Positions 37,641 through 47,362 of a stretch of DNA of 64,000 bases are shown in pieces. Below the pieces are notes generated by a model, which worked only from the letters and a program-made list of their open reading frames with translations, was not told the DNA's origin and did not search any database. The translations under genes and the position numbers were made by a program. Origin of the DNA: Rhizobium sp. CFBP 8762 (GTDB taxonomy: Bacteria > Pseudomonadota > Alphaproteobacteria > Rhizobiales > Rhizobiaceae). Positions within the stretch are counted from its first letter, which is position 1. The number at the start of each line of letters is the position of its first letter. The stretch is taken from positions 372,001 to 436,000 of the forward strand of contig NZ_JACYUD010000001.1 of NCBI RefSeq assembly GCF_014841565.1, given 5' to 3'.

Positions 37641-37761
37641 GTGTTTCCCTCTGGTTTCTTTTGAATTCAGCCATATTTGACTGTAATAGGCTAAATTCAC
37701 GCACATATGCGTAACATGATCATCCGTATGCTTCGCCAGTGTGCGAAGATTGAGGCCAAGC

Positions 37762-39720
37762 GTGACACAACTGCCCAAAAATTCCTCCGCCGTCCATATT
37801 GGGCCAGAGACGCCGCTTCTCGATCAGGTGCATTTTCCAGCAGACCTGAAAAAGATTGACGACAAGGATTTGCCGCAACTCGCAAGCGAACTGCGGGCGG
37901 AAATGATCGACGCGGTATCGCGCACCGGCGGGCATCTGGGCGCGGGTCTTGGTGTCGTGGAATTGACCATTGCCATTCACAAGGTATTCGATACCCCACA
38001 CGACCGCCTGATTTTTGACGTCGGTCACCAGTGTTATCCGCACAAGATTCTGACTGGGCGACGCGACCGCATCCGCACACTGCGGCAGGAAAATGGCCTT
38101 TCCGGCTTTACCCGCCGTGCGGAAAGCGAATACGATCCCTTCGGGGCCGCACACTCCTCAACATCAATTTCCGCCGGTCTCGGCATGGCCGTGGCGGCCG
38201 ATCTGTCCGGCACGCCGCGCAATGTCATCGCCGTGATTGGTGACGGTGCCATGTCGGCGGGCATGGCGTTTGAAGCCATGAACAATGCGGGCGCGCTCGA
38301 TGCGCGGCTGATCGTCATTCTCAATGATAACGACATGTCGATTGCGCCGCCGACCGGTGCCATGAGCGCGTATCTCGCCCGGCTCGCCTCCGGGCGCACC
38401 TATATGGGTATGCGTGATATCGGCAAGAAGCTGACCTCTTACCTCGGCAAGAAGGTGGACCGGGCCATCACCCGCGCCGTGGAACATGCGCGCGGCTATG
38501 TGACCGGCGGCACGCTGTTCGAGGAGCTTGGTTTTTACCATATCGGCCCGATTGACGGTCATTCGCTGGAGCATCTTTTGCCCGTATTGCGCAATGTGCG
38601 TGACAACTCCAAGGGCCCCGTGCTGATCCATGTGGTCACACAGAAGGGCAAGGGTTACGCGCCGGCGGAAGCGGCTGCCGACAAGTACCATGGCGTGAAT
38701 ACGTTCGACGTCATCACCGGCGCGCAGGCGAAGGTGAAGCCCAACGCACCGGCCTACACCGCCGTATTTGGCGATGCGCTGGTGCAGGAAGCGGGCTTTG
38801 ACGACAAGATTGTTGCGGTCACCGCCGCCATGCCGAACGGCACCGGGCTGGACAAGTTTTCGCTTGCGCACCCCTCGCGCTGTTTTGATGTGGGCATTGC
38901 CGAGCAACATGCCGTAACGTTCGCCGCAGGTCTGGCAGCGGAAGGCTATAAGCCGTTTGCGGCGATCTACTCCACCTTCCTGCAACGCGCTTACGATCAG
39001 GTGGTGCATGATGTCGCCATTCAGGGATTGCCGGTGCGCTTCCCGATTGACCGTGCCGGTCTGGTGGGGGCCGATGGGCCGACCCATGCGGGCTCGTTCG
39101 ACACGACGTATCTAGCGACCCTGCCCGGTTTCGTGGTGATGGCGGCAGCCGATGAAGCGGAACTGAAACACATGGTGCGCACGGCTGCGGCCTATGATGA
39201 CGGGCCGATTTCCTTCCGCTATCCACGCGGCGAAGGCGTGGGCGTCGACCTGCCTGAGCGTGGCGACATCCTCGCCATTGGCAAGGGCCGCGTTTTGCGC
39301 CAGGGCAGCAAAATTGCGCTGCTGTCCTTCGGCACACGGCTGGCCGAATGTCTGGCAGCAGCGGAAGATCTGGAAGCCGCCGGCTTGTCCACCACGGTGG
39401 CCGATGCCCGGTTTGCCAAGCCTCTGGACCACGACTTGATCCGCCAACTTGCCCGCCACCATGAGGTTCTGGTGACGATTGAAGAGGGTGCGGTGGGTGG
39501 ATTTGCCAGCCATGTGCTGCAGTTTCTGGCGACCGATGGCCTTCTGGACAACGGGCTGAAGGTGCGCCCGCTGGTGCTGCCCGATATCTGGATGGATCAG
39601 GCCAAGCCCGATGTGATGTATGCCAAGGCGGGACTGGACCGGGCTGGCATTTTGAAAACCGTGTTTGGTGCGCTTGGTCAGGGCGATGTGCGCGCTGCCG
39701 GACTGGACTCGTTTCGCTAG
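37762..39720 (+). CDS. dxs: 1-deoxy-D-xylulose-5-phosphate synthase
   Basis: Thiamine diphosphate enzyme of 652 residues, first step of the MEP isoprenoid pathway (pyruvate plus glyceraldehyde 3-phosphate). The cofactor motif is [18 protein letters not shown], and the catalytic Glu is in the [20 protein letters not shown] block. [15 protein letters not shown] and GADGPTHAG are also typical. I start at GTG 37762 because GAGG lies 6 nt before; a GTG seven codons earlier has no such site. Confidence 0.97.
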   Translation: MTQLPKNSSAVHIGPETPLLDQVHFPADLKKIDDKDLPQLASELRAEMIDAVSRTGGHLGAGLGVVELTIAIHKVFDTPHDRLIFDVGHQCYPHKILTGRRDRIRTLRQENGLSGFTRRAESEYDPFGAAHSSTSISAGLGMAVAADLSGTPRNVIAVIGDGAMSAGMAFEAMNNAGALDARLIVILNDNDMSIAPPTGAMSAYLARLASGRTYMGMRDIGKKLTSYLGKKVDRAITRAVEHARGYVTGGTLFEELGFYHIGPIDGHSLEHLLPVLRNVRDNSKGPVLIHVVTQKGKGYAPAEAAADKYHGVNTFDVITGAQAKVKPNAPAYTAVFGDALVQEAGFDDKIVAVTAAMPNGTGLDKFSLAHPSRCFDVGIAEQHAVTFAAGLAAEGYKPFAAIYSTFLQRAYDQVVHDVAIQGLPVRFPIDRAGLVGADGPTHAGSFDTTYLATLPGFVVMAAADEAELKHMVRTAAAYDDGPISFRYPRGEGVGVDLPERGDILAIGKGRVLRQGSKIALLSFGTRLAECLAAAEDLEAAGLSTTVADARFAKPLDHDLIRQLARHHEVLVTIEEGAVGGFASHVLQFLATDGLLDNGLKVRPLVLPDIWMDQAKPDVMYAKAGLDRAGILKTVFGALGQGDVRAAGLDSFR

Positions 39721-39727
39721 AATTTGA

Positions 39728-39756
39728 TCGGGAGCGCTCCGCGAAGAGGCTCCCGA
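39728..39756. terminator. Bidirectional hairpin between dxs and convergent gene
   Basis: TCGGGAGC (39728-39735) pairs perfectly with GCTCCCGA (39749-39756) 8 nt after the dxs stop. An alternative palindrome GGAGC-GCTCC sits at 39731-39740. There is no long T-run, so termination may be weak or Rho-assisted. Confidence 0.55.
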
Positions 39757-39764
39757 CCTATCGT

Positions 39765-40136
39765 TTATTTGACCATGTGCCAGACGCCGCCCATGCCTTC
39801 GCCTTTGGCATCGCCCGGCTTTTTGTCCATCGCAAAGGTGTAAACTGGTTTGCCTTTATAGGCCCACATGTCGGTTCCAGCGGTACTTTTAACAACAGAC
39901 CAGTCCCCGCTTGGCTTTGCCATGCTGCCCGCCATGAACGGTGGCCATTTTTTCATGCAGTCGGCGGCACAAGCCGATTTTCCCTTCATATCCTTATCGA
40001 ACGTATAGAGCGTCATGCCCTTGCTATCAGCAAAGACGCGACCAGCCTGGGTGTCCATCATTTTTGCGGGCTCTGCCGCAAAGGCACCCATGGTCATCAG
40101 AGTAACAAGTGCTCCGGTTATAAAAATCAGTTTCAT
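39765..40136 (-). CDS. Exported repeat protein (COG4315 / Lipoprotein_15 type)
   Basis: Exported protein of 123 residues with a signal peptide (cut near AFA-AE). Two copies of the family repeat are visible: GMTLYTFDKDMKGKSAC and GKPVYTFAMDKKPGD, each with the Tyr-x4-Asp pattern; CAADCMKKWPPF links them. Function of the family is unknown; a periplasmic binding or stress role has been suggested by distribution. The start has GGAGAG upstream. It sits on the opposite strand between dxs and tlyA. Confidence 0.88.
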   Translation of the reverse strand: MKLIFITGALVTLMTMGAFAAEPAKMMDTQAGRVFADSKGMTLYTFDKDMKGKSACAADCMKKWPPFMAGSMAKPSGDWSVVKSTAGTDMWAYKGKPVYTFAMDKKPGDAKGEGMGGVWHMVK

Positions 40137-40267
40137 TGTCTCTCTCCCATTGAAGCAGGTAGGATTGCCCGCTCGTTTCCAGAATTGCGCCTGCTTCTCA
40201 TCCGAATTGAGGCAGCATCGCGGGAAAAACACTTGCCACCCAACGGCTGGCGAGTCATGAGAGGCTC

Positions 40268-41023
40268 ATGTCAAACGAACCTAAAACAGATACCCGCCTC
40301 GATCAGTTGATTTTGAACCGGGGCCTTGTGGCCAGCCGCTCGCGGGCGCGCGATGCCATTGCCCGGGGCACGGTGACGGTTGACGGGCGGGTGATCACCA
40401 AGCCCAGCGCAACCTTTGCCGAGGGCGTGACGGTGACGATTAACGATCCCGCGCAGGACTATGTGTCGCGCGCAGCGTTGAAGCTGGTGGCGGCGCTCGA
40501 TCACTTTGCATTGGACCCGACCGATTGCGAATGCCTTGATATTGGCGCGTCCACCGGCGGCTTTACCGAAGTGCTGCTGAAGCGTGGCGCGGCCCACGTC
40601 ATCTCGGTGGATGTGGGGCACGGACAGTTTCATCCACGCTTGCAGAGCGACGCGCGGGTAACAAGTCTGGAAGGGCTGAACGCCCGCGTGCTGGACGAGG
40701 ACAATCTCGACGGGCGCGAGATCAGCTTTATCGTCTCCGATGTGTCGTTTATCTCCCTGAAACTGGCACTGCCGCCGTCGCTGGAACTGGCACAGCCGGG
40801 TGCTACTTGCGTGCTGCTGGTCAAGCCGCAGTTTGAGGCGGGGCGGGATGCGATCAGCAAGGCAGGACTTTTGAAAGACCCGGAGACCGCGCCTGCGGTC
40901 GCCGCCGAACTGGAGCGCTGGCTGACGGAAGATATGGGCTGGCAGAGCCTCGGTCTCATCCCCTCGCCCATTACCGGAGGTGATGGGAATGCGGAATTTC
41001 TGCTGGCGGGCCGTAAGCCGTGA
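40268..41023 (+). CDS. tlyA: TlyA-family rRNA 2'-O-methyltransferase
   Basis: Protein of 251 residues with an N-terminal S4 RNA-binding domain (about 6-65: RLDQLILNRGLVASRSRARDAI) and an FtsJ-like methyltransferase domain (CLDIGASTGGFTEVLLKRGA for SAM; IVSDVSFISL; LVKPQFE). TlyA methylates ribose in rRNA and sets capreomycin sensitivity in mycobacteria; the name haemolysin is historical. The start has GAGAGG upstream, and the stop overlaps the next gene as GTGA. Confidence 0.94.
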   Translation: MSNEPKTDTRLDQLILNRGLVASRSRARDAIARGTVTVDGRVITKPSATFAEGVTVTINDPAQDYVSRAALKLVAALDHFALDPTDCECLDIGASTGGFTEVLLKRGAAHVISVDVGHGQFHPRLQSDARVTSLEGLNARVLDEDNLDGREISFIVSDVSFISLKLALPPSLELAQPGATCVLLVKPQFEAGRDAISKAGLLKDPETAPAVAAELERWLTEDMGWQSLGLIPSPITGGDGNAEFLLAGRKP

Positions 41024-42270
41024 GCGTGGAAACGGTCACCATAGAGCGGCTGGGGCTGCATGGCGATGGCGTCGCGCCGGGGCCGTACGGTCCGGTGCAT
41101 GTGCCGTTTACGCTGCCGGGCGAGACCGTTTCCATTGCCGTTAATAAGACCGAAGGCACGGTCATGTCGCAGCGTGACTTTTCGCCCGCGAGACAGACCC
41201 CGCCGTGCCGCCATTTTGGCCCCGAGGGCAAGAATGGCACCTGCGGCGGCTGCAACCTGCAACACGCCAATGACGAAACATACCACGCGTTCAAACGCAG
41301 CATTGTTGTCGATGCGCTGAAATCCAAGGCCCTTCCCTTGCATGTAGAGCCGCTGGTGATTGCCCGGCCCGGCGAGCGGCGGCGGGCGGTGTTGACCGTG
41401 CGGCGGCTGGAGAAGGAACTACTGCTGGGCTACAGCCAGGCGGGCAGCCATCACATCGTCAACATCGAGGAATGTCCCATCGCCAGCCCCGGCATCGTCC
41501 GGCGGCTGGCAACCATACGCACGGTAGCGTCCAGCATGGCGGTGAATGCCGATCCGTTTCGCGTGGTCGTGCTGGAAACCTTGAGCGGACTGGATCTTGC
41601 CTTTGAAGGCATCAAGGGCCTGTCCGACCGCCAGCGCCGCATGGCGATTGAAACGGTTCTGACACTTCCCGGCATTGCACGCCTGTCATTGAACGGCGAA
41701 ATTTTCGTTGAGCCGCAAAAGCCGATGCTGGATTTTGGCGGCACACTGCTCTGTCCCCCCGCCGGTGGCTTTACCCAGGCCACGAGGCAGGCCGAAGATG
41801 CCATGACCGGGCTGGTGCTGACGCACCTCAAAAAATGCAAACGGGTCGCCGATCTGTTTTCCGGATCTGGAACCTTTGCGCTGCGGCTGGCCCGCCAGTC
41901 ACGGGTTCATGCGGTTGAAGGGGAAGAGCGTGCCCTGAAAGCACTGGACGCCGCAACGCGCGGTGTGCCCGGCCTGAAACCGATAACCACCGAAAAGCGC
42001 GACCTGTTTCGCCGTCCGCTGATGGCAAGTGAGCTTAAGGTCTTTGACGGGGTGGTGTTTGACCCGCCGCGTGCCGGTGCGGAAATGCAGGCCAAAGAGA
42101 TTGCGAAATCCGGCATAAAGCGGGTGGCCGCCGTTTCGTGCAATCCGATGACGATGGTGCGGGATCTGCGCATTCTGTTCGATGCAGGCTACACGATTGC
42201 GTCGGTTACGCCGATTGACCAGTTCCTGTGGTCACCACATGTGGAAGCCGTGGCGCTGCTGCAAAAGTAG
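41020..42270 (+). CDS. TrmA/RlmD-family RNA uracil-5 methyltransferase
   Basis: RNA methyltransferase of 416 residues. An N-terminal TRAM-like domain is followed by iron-sulfur Cys in PCRHFGPEGKNGTCGGCNLQH, a SAM-binding segment (VADLFSGSGTFALRLA), FDPPRAGAE, and the catalytic Cys in VSCNPMTMVRDL. Family members make m5U in tRNA or 23S rRNA; which site is modified cannot be told. GTG start overlapping the tlyA stop, so the two are co-translated RNA modification genes. Confidence 0.92.
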   Translation: MSVETVTIERLGLHGDGVAPGPYGPVHVPFTLPGETVSIAVNKTEGTVMSQRDFSPARQTPPCRHFGPEGKNGTCGGCNLQHANDETYHAFKRSIVVDALKSKALPLHVEPLVIARPGERRRAVLTVRRLEKELLLGYSQAGSHHIVNIEECPIASPGIVRRLATIRTVASSMAVNADPFRVVVLETLSGLDLAFEGIKGLSDRQRRMAIETVLTLPGIARLSLNGEIFVEPQKPMLDFGGTLLCPPAGGFTQATRQAEDAMTGLVLTHLKKCKRVADLFSGSGTFALRLARQSRVHAVEGEERALKALDAATRGVPGLKPITTEKRDLFRRPLMASELKVFDGVVFDPPRAGAEMQAKEIAKSGIKRVAAVSCNPMTMVRDLRILFDAGYTIASVTPIDQFLWSPHVEAVALLQK

Positions 42271-42287
42271 CGCCACGATTTCACGGT

Positions 42288-43109
42288 TTACTGGTTCAGG
42301 AACGCCAGCAGATCGCGGGTAAATTGCTCCTTGTGCGTGGCAAACAGCCCGTGCGGCGCGCCCTCATATTCCAGATACTGCGCCCCGGCAATTCCGACGG
42401 CGGCCTTGCGACCGGACGCATCGACCGGTACGGTCTTGTCATCAGAGCCGTGAATGATCAAGGTCGGTACGTTGAAGGACGCCAAATCCGGCCGGAAATC
42501 CGTCGAGGAGAAAGCCTGAACGCAAGCAATCGCGGGCTTGAGTCCGGACATAATGGCCGTGTTGAAGGATGCCTGCAGCAACTCGTTACTGACCGGGCTG
42601 GACAACAGGCCAACGCCGTAGAAATCCTTGAAGAAGCCCGCAAAAAACTTTGCGCGGTCTTCTTTAAGGCCATTCAGAATATCATCGAAAACCGATTGCG
42701 GTACACCATCGGGATTGTCCGAGGTCTGCAACATATAAGGTACGACAGAAGCAATCAGCCCGGCCTTGCTGATATTCTTACCACCATGGCGGGACATGTA
42801 GCGCGCCACCTCGCCGCCGCCCATGGAAAAGCCGATAATGGCGGTATCGGTCACACCGGTGGCTTCAATCACATCCGCCAGATCATCGGAGAGCGTATCG
42901 TAATCATAGCCGGTCCATGGCTGGTCCGAACGGCCAAAGCCGCGCCGATCATAGGCGATCACGCGAAAGCCGAAATTGGCCAGCGCGAAGGCCTGATCGT
43001 CCCAGCTATCGGCAGACAGCGGCCATCCGTGAATGAGAATAACGGGACGGCCAGAGCCCCAGTCCTTGACGTAGAGTTCATGCCCATCACGCGTTTTGAT
43101 CTTACCCAT
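42288..43109 (-). CDS. Alpha/beta hydrolase, non-heme haloperoxidase-like
   Basis: Hydrolase of 273 residues with the perhydrolase/chloroperoxidase pattern: VILIHGWPLSADSWDDQ, YDRRGFGRSDQPWTGYDYDT, nucleophile elbow GFSMGG, an Asp in HGSDDKTVP and His in the C-terminal APHGLFATH. Such enzymes are esterases with side peroxidase activity; the natural substrate is unknown. AAAGGA lies before the ATG. A near-consensus EcfG promoter (43140-43164) precedes it, suggesting stress induction. Confidence 0.9.
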   Translation of the reverse strand: MGKIKTRDGHELYVKDWGSGRPVILIHGWPLSADSWDDQAFALANFGFRVIAYDRRGFGRSDQPWTGYDYDTLSDDLADVIEATGVTDTAIIGFSMGGGEVARYMSRHGGKNISKAGLIASVVPYMLQTSDNPDGVPQSVFDDILNGLKEDRAKFFAGFFKDFYGVGLLSSPVSNELLQASFNTAIMSGLKPAIACVQAFSSTDFRPDLASFNVPTLIIHGSDDKTVPVDASGRKAAVGIAGAQYLEYEGAPHGLFATHKEQFTRDLLAFLNQ

Positions 43110-43139
43110 GAGTCATCCTTTCGTCGTTGAGACAGAAGA

Positions 43140-43164
43140 AACCCGGCACAGTAATGTTGGTTCC
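43140..43164 (-). promoter_or_regulatory. Possible EcfG (RpoE2) promoter of hydrolase gene
   Basis: On the minus strand GGAAC (43164-43160) is followed after 16 nt by GGTT (43143-43140). It fits the RpoE2 form GGAAC-N18-TT but has G for C at the first -10 base. The inferred leader is about 25 nt. Confidence 0.45.
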
Positions 43165-43919
43165 TAGACCTTTTTTAAGAATGTCTGAAATGCCGCTTTC
43201 GCTTCATCACTTTGTAAACGCTCGGTAAAGCTTGCGATTTCCGCATCCATGCGAGCCAATACGGGGGCGATGTCGCCCCGCAACAAAGCGCGCGCGGCAC
43301 GCAGCGCTTGTGGCGGCTTGGCAGCCAGTTGGCTGGCCAGTTTCAGCGTTTCCGCTTCCACACTTTCGGCGTGCTCCAGCCGAAAGACAAGCCCGGCCTG
43401 CAAAGCCGCATCCGCATCAAATGGCTCTCCGGCAACCAGCAGGGCAAAGGCGCGCTGATGGCCCATGAGACGCGGCACCAGCAGACTGGAGGCGGCTTCC
43501 GGCACCAGTCCCAGATCCACAAACGGCGCGTGAAAGACGGTTTCATAGGCGGCAATCGTCAGATCACAATGAAGATGGATGGTGAGACCAATGCCAACGG
43601 CGATGCCCGCCACACCGGAGAGAAGCGGCTTTTGCGCCTGCACCAGCGCTTTCAGAAAGGTGATGGCGGCATCATCCATCGTGCCGCTTTGCGCAAAGCC
43701 AACGAAATCGGCAATATCGTTACCGGCGGAAAAGCAGGTTTCCGACCCCAGAAACACCACCACATGGGTGGCGTCGTCTTCATTGGCGTGCTCAAGCGCG
43801 TGCGTCATCGCGCGGTACATATCGGTGGAAATGGCGTTCTTCTTATCCGGGCGGTTCAGACGGATAATGACAACGCCGGGATGCTCGTCCGGGTGTTCAA
43901 TTTTGATGAAGTCAGTCAT
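43164..43919 (-). CDS. Enoyl-CoA hydratase/isomerase family protein
   Basis: Crotonase-fold protein of 251 residues. The oxyanion-hole segments SAGNDIADF and SGVAGIAVGIGLTIHLHCDL are present, and the Glu-bearing FVDLGLVPEAASSLL corresponds to the hydratase/isomerase active region. Only one of the two catalytic Glu of classic hydratases is obvious, so it may be an isomerase. It overlaps the upstream acyl-CoA dehydrogenase gene as ATGA, so the pair forms a beta-oxidation-type module with unknown acyl substrate. Confidence 0.9.
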   Translation of the reverse strand: MTDFIKIEHPDEHPGVVIIRLNRPDKKNAISTDMYRAMTHALEHANEDDATHVVVFLGSETCFSAGNDIADFVGFAQSGTMDDAAITFLKALVQAQKPLLSGVAGIAVGIGLTIHLHCDLTIAAYETVFHAPFVDLGLVPEAASSLLVPRLMGHQRAFALLVAGEPFDADAALQAGLVFRLEHAESVEAETLKLASQLAAKPPQALRAARALLRGDIAPVLARMDAEIASFTERLQSDEAKAAFQTFLKKV

Positions 43920-45571
43920 GCGGGTTCCAGACTTGACAAAGCGGCGGCAAGATCGTCTGCGCCGTGGATGACACTGTGGCTCAGGCTTGAGGTTTCACGC
44001 AGCAGATTGGCGGCAAAGAAGGTGTAGAGCCCGTTTCGGTTCGCATCGACATCCGCTGCCTTTGCGAGATAGATCCCTGTCAATGTCAGCCCAAACAGAC
44101 GCAGATACGGCGTCGCGCCAAAGAGCGCAGCGTCCCGCTGCCCACTTTCCAAGGCGGATAACAGCCATTCGGTCGCCTCGGTGAGGTGATCCAGTGCGGC
44201 GGTCAGCTCTGTGCGTTGCGAGACGGCGCGCAACTCCGCGATAAAGCCGCGCGCGGCCTCGCCGCCGGAAAGCGGCAACTTGCGGGTGACAAGATCAATG
44301 GCCTGAATGCCGTTGGTGCCTTCATAAATCGGGGCAATGCGCGCATCGCGAAGCAGGCGGGCAGCACCGGTTTCCTCCACATACCCCATGCCGCCATGGA
44401 CCTGAATGCCGAGAGACGCAACCTCCACGCCGATATCGGTGGCGAAGGCCTTGGCAATGGGGGTCAGCAAGCCGGCGCGGTCCCCATGGCCGCTGTCGAT
44501 GGCGTGGGCGCAGGCGTAGGAGATGGCGCGGGCACCAAAAGTCAGCACCTTCATCGTCAGCAGCATACGCGCCACATCCGGGTGATGGACGATGGCCTGC
44601 CCGCTCTGGCGGCGCTCCTGCGCAAAGGCCAGCGCTTTTTGCGTAGCCGCTTCGGCAATGGCGACGCCTTGCATGGCGACCGCCAGCCGCGCATTGTTCA
44701 TCATGGTGAACATGCAGGCAAGGCCCCGATTTTCCTCACCGATGAGATAGCCGACAGCGCCTTGCTCATCCCCAAAAATCATCGTGCAGGTGGGCGACGC
44801 GTGAATGCCAAGCTTATGCTCCAGCGCATGGCAAAGGAGATCGTTGCGGATGCCCGGCGACCCATCTGCATTCAGCAGATATTTGGGCACGAGAAACAGC
44901 GAGATGCCGCGCGTTCCCTCCGGTGCATCGGCAAGGCGCGCCAGCACCAGATGCACGATGTTATCGGTGACCTCGTGATCCCCCCAAGTGATGTAGATTT
45001 TCTGTCCGAAAATGCGGTAACTGCCATCGGCGTGGCGCTCGGCGCGGGTCTTGATCTGCGACAGGTCGGACCCGGCCTGCGGCTCCGTCAGGTTCATGGT
45101 GCCGGTCCATTCGCCGGACACCATTTTGGCGAGATAGAGCGCCTTGAGTTGCTCTGACCCATGCTTGTCCAGCGCTTCCACGGCACCCATGGTCAGCGTG
45201 GGGCAGAGCGCAAACGCCATGGCACCGCTGTTCCACATTTCCAGCGCTGCCACATTCAACATATGCGGCAAATCCTGCCCGCCGAAAGACTCCGGCGCGG
45301 TCAAGCCATTCCAGCCGCCCGCGATCCAGCGGTGGTAAAGATCGGCCCAGCCATCCGGCACACGCACCTCGCCCTCCGCCAACCGCGCGCCCTGCGCATC
45401 GCCAATGGCGGCAAGCGGCGCAATCTCGTCGGACGCGAAGCGGCCCGCCTCTGTCAGAATGGCGGCTGCGGTATCTGCATCCAGATCCGGGAAACGCTGG
45501 TCCAGCAGGCTAGGGAAACCAGCGATAGCGGTGAGCGTGAAAAGAATATCGTCAACCGGTGCCTTGTACAT
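43916..45571 (-). CDS. Acyl-CoA dehydrogenase
   Basis: FAD enzyme of 551 residues that would introduce the alpha-beta double bond in an acyl-CoA. WTGTMNLTEPQAGSDLSQIKT binds FAD, and the catalytic Glu is in APIYEGTNGIQAIDLV. It has an N-terminal helical part and a C-terminal extension like the DmdC/long acyl-CoA dehydrogenase group, though those are usually nearer 590 residues. It is co-translated with the crotonase gene. Confidence 0.93.
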   Translation of the reverse strand: MYKAPVDDILFTLTAIAGFPSLLDQRFPDLDADTAAAILTEAGRFASDEIAPLAAIGDAQGARLAEGEVRVPDGWADLYHRWIAGGWNGLTAPESFGGQDLPHMLNVAALEMWNSGAMAFALCPTLTMGAVEALDKHGSEQLKALYLAKMVSGEWTGTMNLTEPQAGSDLSQIKTRAERHADGSYRIFGQKIYITWGDHEVTDNIVHLVLARLADAPEGTRGISLFLVPKYLLNADGSPGIRNDLLCHALEHKLGIHASPTCTMIFGDEQGAVGYLIGEENRGLACMFTMMNNARLAVAMQGVAIAEAATQKALAFAQERRQSGQAIVHHPDVARMLLTMKVLTFGARAISYACAHAIDSGHGDRAGLLTPIAKAFATDIGVEVASLGIQVHGGMGYVEETGAARLLRDARIAPIYEGTNGIQAIDLVTRKLPLSGGEAARGFIAELRAVSQRTELTAALDHLTEATEWLLSALESGQRDAALFGATPYLRLFGLTLTGIYLAKAADVDANRNGLYTFFAANLLRETSSLSHSVIHGADDLAAALSSLEPA

Positions 45572-45634
45572 CGAGCCTCCCTCCCGTCCTCTTAAAACCT
45601 ACGTATTTTTACGTAAACGTCAATACGGACAACG

Positions 45635-45667
45635 AAAAAGGCCGGAGGTTTCGCTCCGGCCTTTTTT
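45635..45667 (-). terminator. Rho-independent terminator of BA14K gene
   Basis: GGCCGGAG (45640-45647) pairs with CTCCGGCC (45654-45661) around a 6-nt loop, extended by five A on one side and T on the other. It is 15 bp beyond the BA14K stop. The symmetry means it would also work on the plus strand. Confidence 0.9.
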
Positions 45668-45682
45668 GAGAAATTGTGCGGC

Positions 45683-46186
45683 TTAGTAAGGGGATACACA
45701 AGCGCGGCGTGGGCCATTCGTTGGCTGGTACGTGTTGCTGCGCACATCGTAAGACCGGTAACGATTCAGGCACCATGTCGAATGCTGATCAACACGATCA
45801 CGCGGTGCGGAGTTCACAGCGCCACCAATCAATGCTCCGGCGCCAAACGCTGCCAATGGGAACCAGTAGCCATTGTGATGACGGTAGCCGGGGCGACGAT
45901 CACGGTAGCCTCGGTGGCCGTTGTAATATCCATAACGGTCGCGGCGGTCCCAACGATCACGGCGGTCAAAGCGATCCCGACGATCAAAACGCTCGCGACG
46001 GTCGAAGCGGCGGTCATGACGCCAGCGGTAGCTGTTGTCTTCGCCCTGTACCTGCACCACCATCGGCGAACCGGACTGTGCGGATTCAGATTTCACAACG
46101 GGTGTGAATGCCTGTGCAGGCATGATCGAACCAGCGATAAAAACCAGCGACATGCCAGCAGCAAAAATCTTTGATTTCATTGTCAT
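45683..46186 (-). CDS. BA14K-family exported protein with Arg/Asp repeats
   Basis: Exported protein of 167 residues. Signal peptide cut near AQA-FT. The middle (about 55-98) is a run of Arg/Asp/Phe units (RRFDRRERF, then DRRDRF and DRRDRW) followed by a Tyr/Gly/His part and a short membrane-like segment ([16 protein letters not shown]). The C-terminus [30 protein letters not shown] is the BA14K domain, first described as an immunoreactive 14-kDa Brucella protein. GGGAG precedes the first ATG. A possible EcfG promoter lies upstream. Confidence 0.88.
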   Translation of the reverse strand: MTMKSKIFAAGMSLVFIAGSIMPAQAFTPVVKSESAQSGSPMVVQVQGEDNSYRWRHDRRFDRRERFDRRDRFDRRDRWDRRDRYGYYNGHRGYRDRRPGYRHHNGYWFPLAAFGAGALIGGAVNSAPRDRVDQHSTWCLNRYRSYDVRSNTYQPTNGPRRACVSPY

Positions 46187-46220
46187 GGGTATCTCCCAAC
46201 CTTTGTATCTTCGGGTTGGA

Positions 46221-46245
46221 AATGCATTTGACGCCTAAAAGTTCC
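46221..46245 (-). promoter_or_regulatory. Possible EcfG (RpoE2) promoter of BA14K gene
   Basis: On the minus strand GGAAC (46245-46241) is followed after 16 nt by CATT (46224-46221). This fits GGAAC-N18-TT but has A for G in the -10 CGTT. The leader to the ATG at 46186 would be about 28 nt. The weakest of the four such sites in the window. Confidence 0.35.
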
Positions 46246-46281
46246 GCTTTTGCCGAAAACGACAGCAAAGCCTGTAACGGC

Positions 46282-47361
46282 TTACACTTCCACCTGCACA
46301 TCCGTCAGCGGGCGTGAGCAGCAGGCGAGGATATAACCTTCATCGATTTCATCATCGAGAATGCCACCATTGTGGTTCATTTCCACATCGCCTGAAAGTT
46401 TCAGAATGCGGCAGGTGCCGCACAAGCCGCCCTCACACGCCGCCCCGATGCGCACACCGGCACCGCGTGCAGCCTGAAGAATGGTTTGGCCGGGGGGACA
46501 TTTGACGTCTTTCCCAGCCAGCGTAAAGGTCAGCGTGGTTGCGGCCTCGGTATCGCCGGGCGCAATATTGACCTCGTCCGAATTTGGCACGACCGGCTGG
46601 AAGCTTTCCTCGTGATACCGGCTCATATCAAAATTGGCAGCGGCCAGCATGTCACGCACGCCATTCATGAACGGGGCCGGACCGCAACAAAACACCGTGC
46701 GCCCCGCAAAGTCTGGCGCCAACATCAACAGTTTCGCGCCGTCGATACGCCCGCGAAGGCCGTGCCAGAGCGCGCGCGGCGTGTGGCTTTCCACGATGAA
46801 GCCCAGTGACAGATTGGGCATATGCCCGGTGAGGCCTTCCAGTTCAGATCGAAACAGCAGATCGTTTGGACCGCGCGCGCAGGTTACGAACGCCACATCC
46901 GTTTGCGGCGCGCAATCAGCCAGCCACCGGGTCATCGAGACCATGGGGGTAATGCCGCTGCCTGCGGAAATGAACAGATATTTTTCGCCCGGATGTTTGG
47001 CGAGCGTGAAGTCTCCGAGCGGGCCGAACGCTTTCAGCGTCATGCCGACCCTTAAATTATCGAAGAGCCAGCGCGTGCCGATGCTGCCAGCCTGTGCCTT
47101 GACCGTGACCGCCACCGAAAATGGCCGCGACGGCGTGGACGACAGCGTGTAGGTGCGCATGACCGGCTCTGGCCGGGTAGGAATTTCCAGCGTGATGAAC
47201 TGGCCGGGCAGATAACGAAACCAGTTCATCCGGTCTGACTTGAAGGTAAATGTCATCACGTCGGGCGTTTCCGCCGTGATGGATATGCATTCCAGCCGAT
47301 GTTGCCGGTCACTCCACGGCTGCAACTCATCAAAATGGCGGAAAACCGTGCTTGCAGTCAT
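46282..47361 (-). CDS. gbcB: Glycine betaine monooxygenase reductase subunit
   Basis: Flavin/iron-sulfur reductase of 359 residues. An FAD-binding barrel (RTYTLSSTP; GQFITLEIP), an NAD-binding domain (FISAGSGITPMVSM; FCCGPAPFM) and a C-terminal plant-type 2Fe-2S ferredoxin (ACEGGLCGTC, later ACCSRP). It passes electrons from NADH to the oxygenase GbcA. The start MTASTVF at 47361 is 1 bp from the gbcA stop. Identification as GbcB rests on pairing with a GbcA-like oxygenase. Confidence 0.9.
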   Translation of the reverse strand: MTASTVFRHFDELQPWSDRQHRLECISITAETPDVMTFTFKSDRMNWFRYLPGQFITLEIPTRPEPVMRTYTLSSTPSRPFSVAVTVKAQAGSIGTRWLFDNLRVGMTLKAFGPLGDFTLAKHPGEKYLFISAGSGITPMVSMTRWLADCAPQTDVAFVTCARGPNDLLFRSELEGLTGHMPNLSLGFIVESHTPRALWHGLRGRIDGAKLLMLAPDFAGRTVFCCGPAPFMNGVRDMLAAANFDMSRYHEESFQPVVPNSDEVNIAPGDTEAATTLTFTLAGKDVKCPPGQTILQAARGAGVRIGAACEGGLCGTCRILKLSGDVEMNHNGGILDDEIDEGYILACCSRPLTDVQVEV

Positions 47362-47362
47362 A

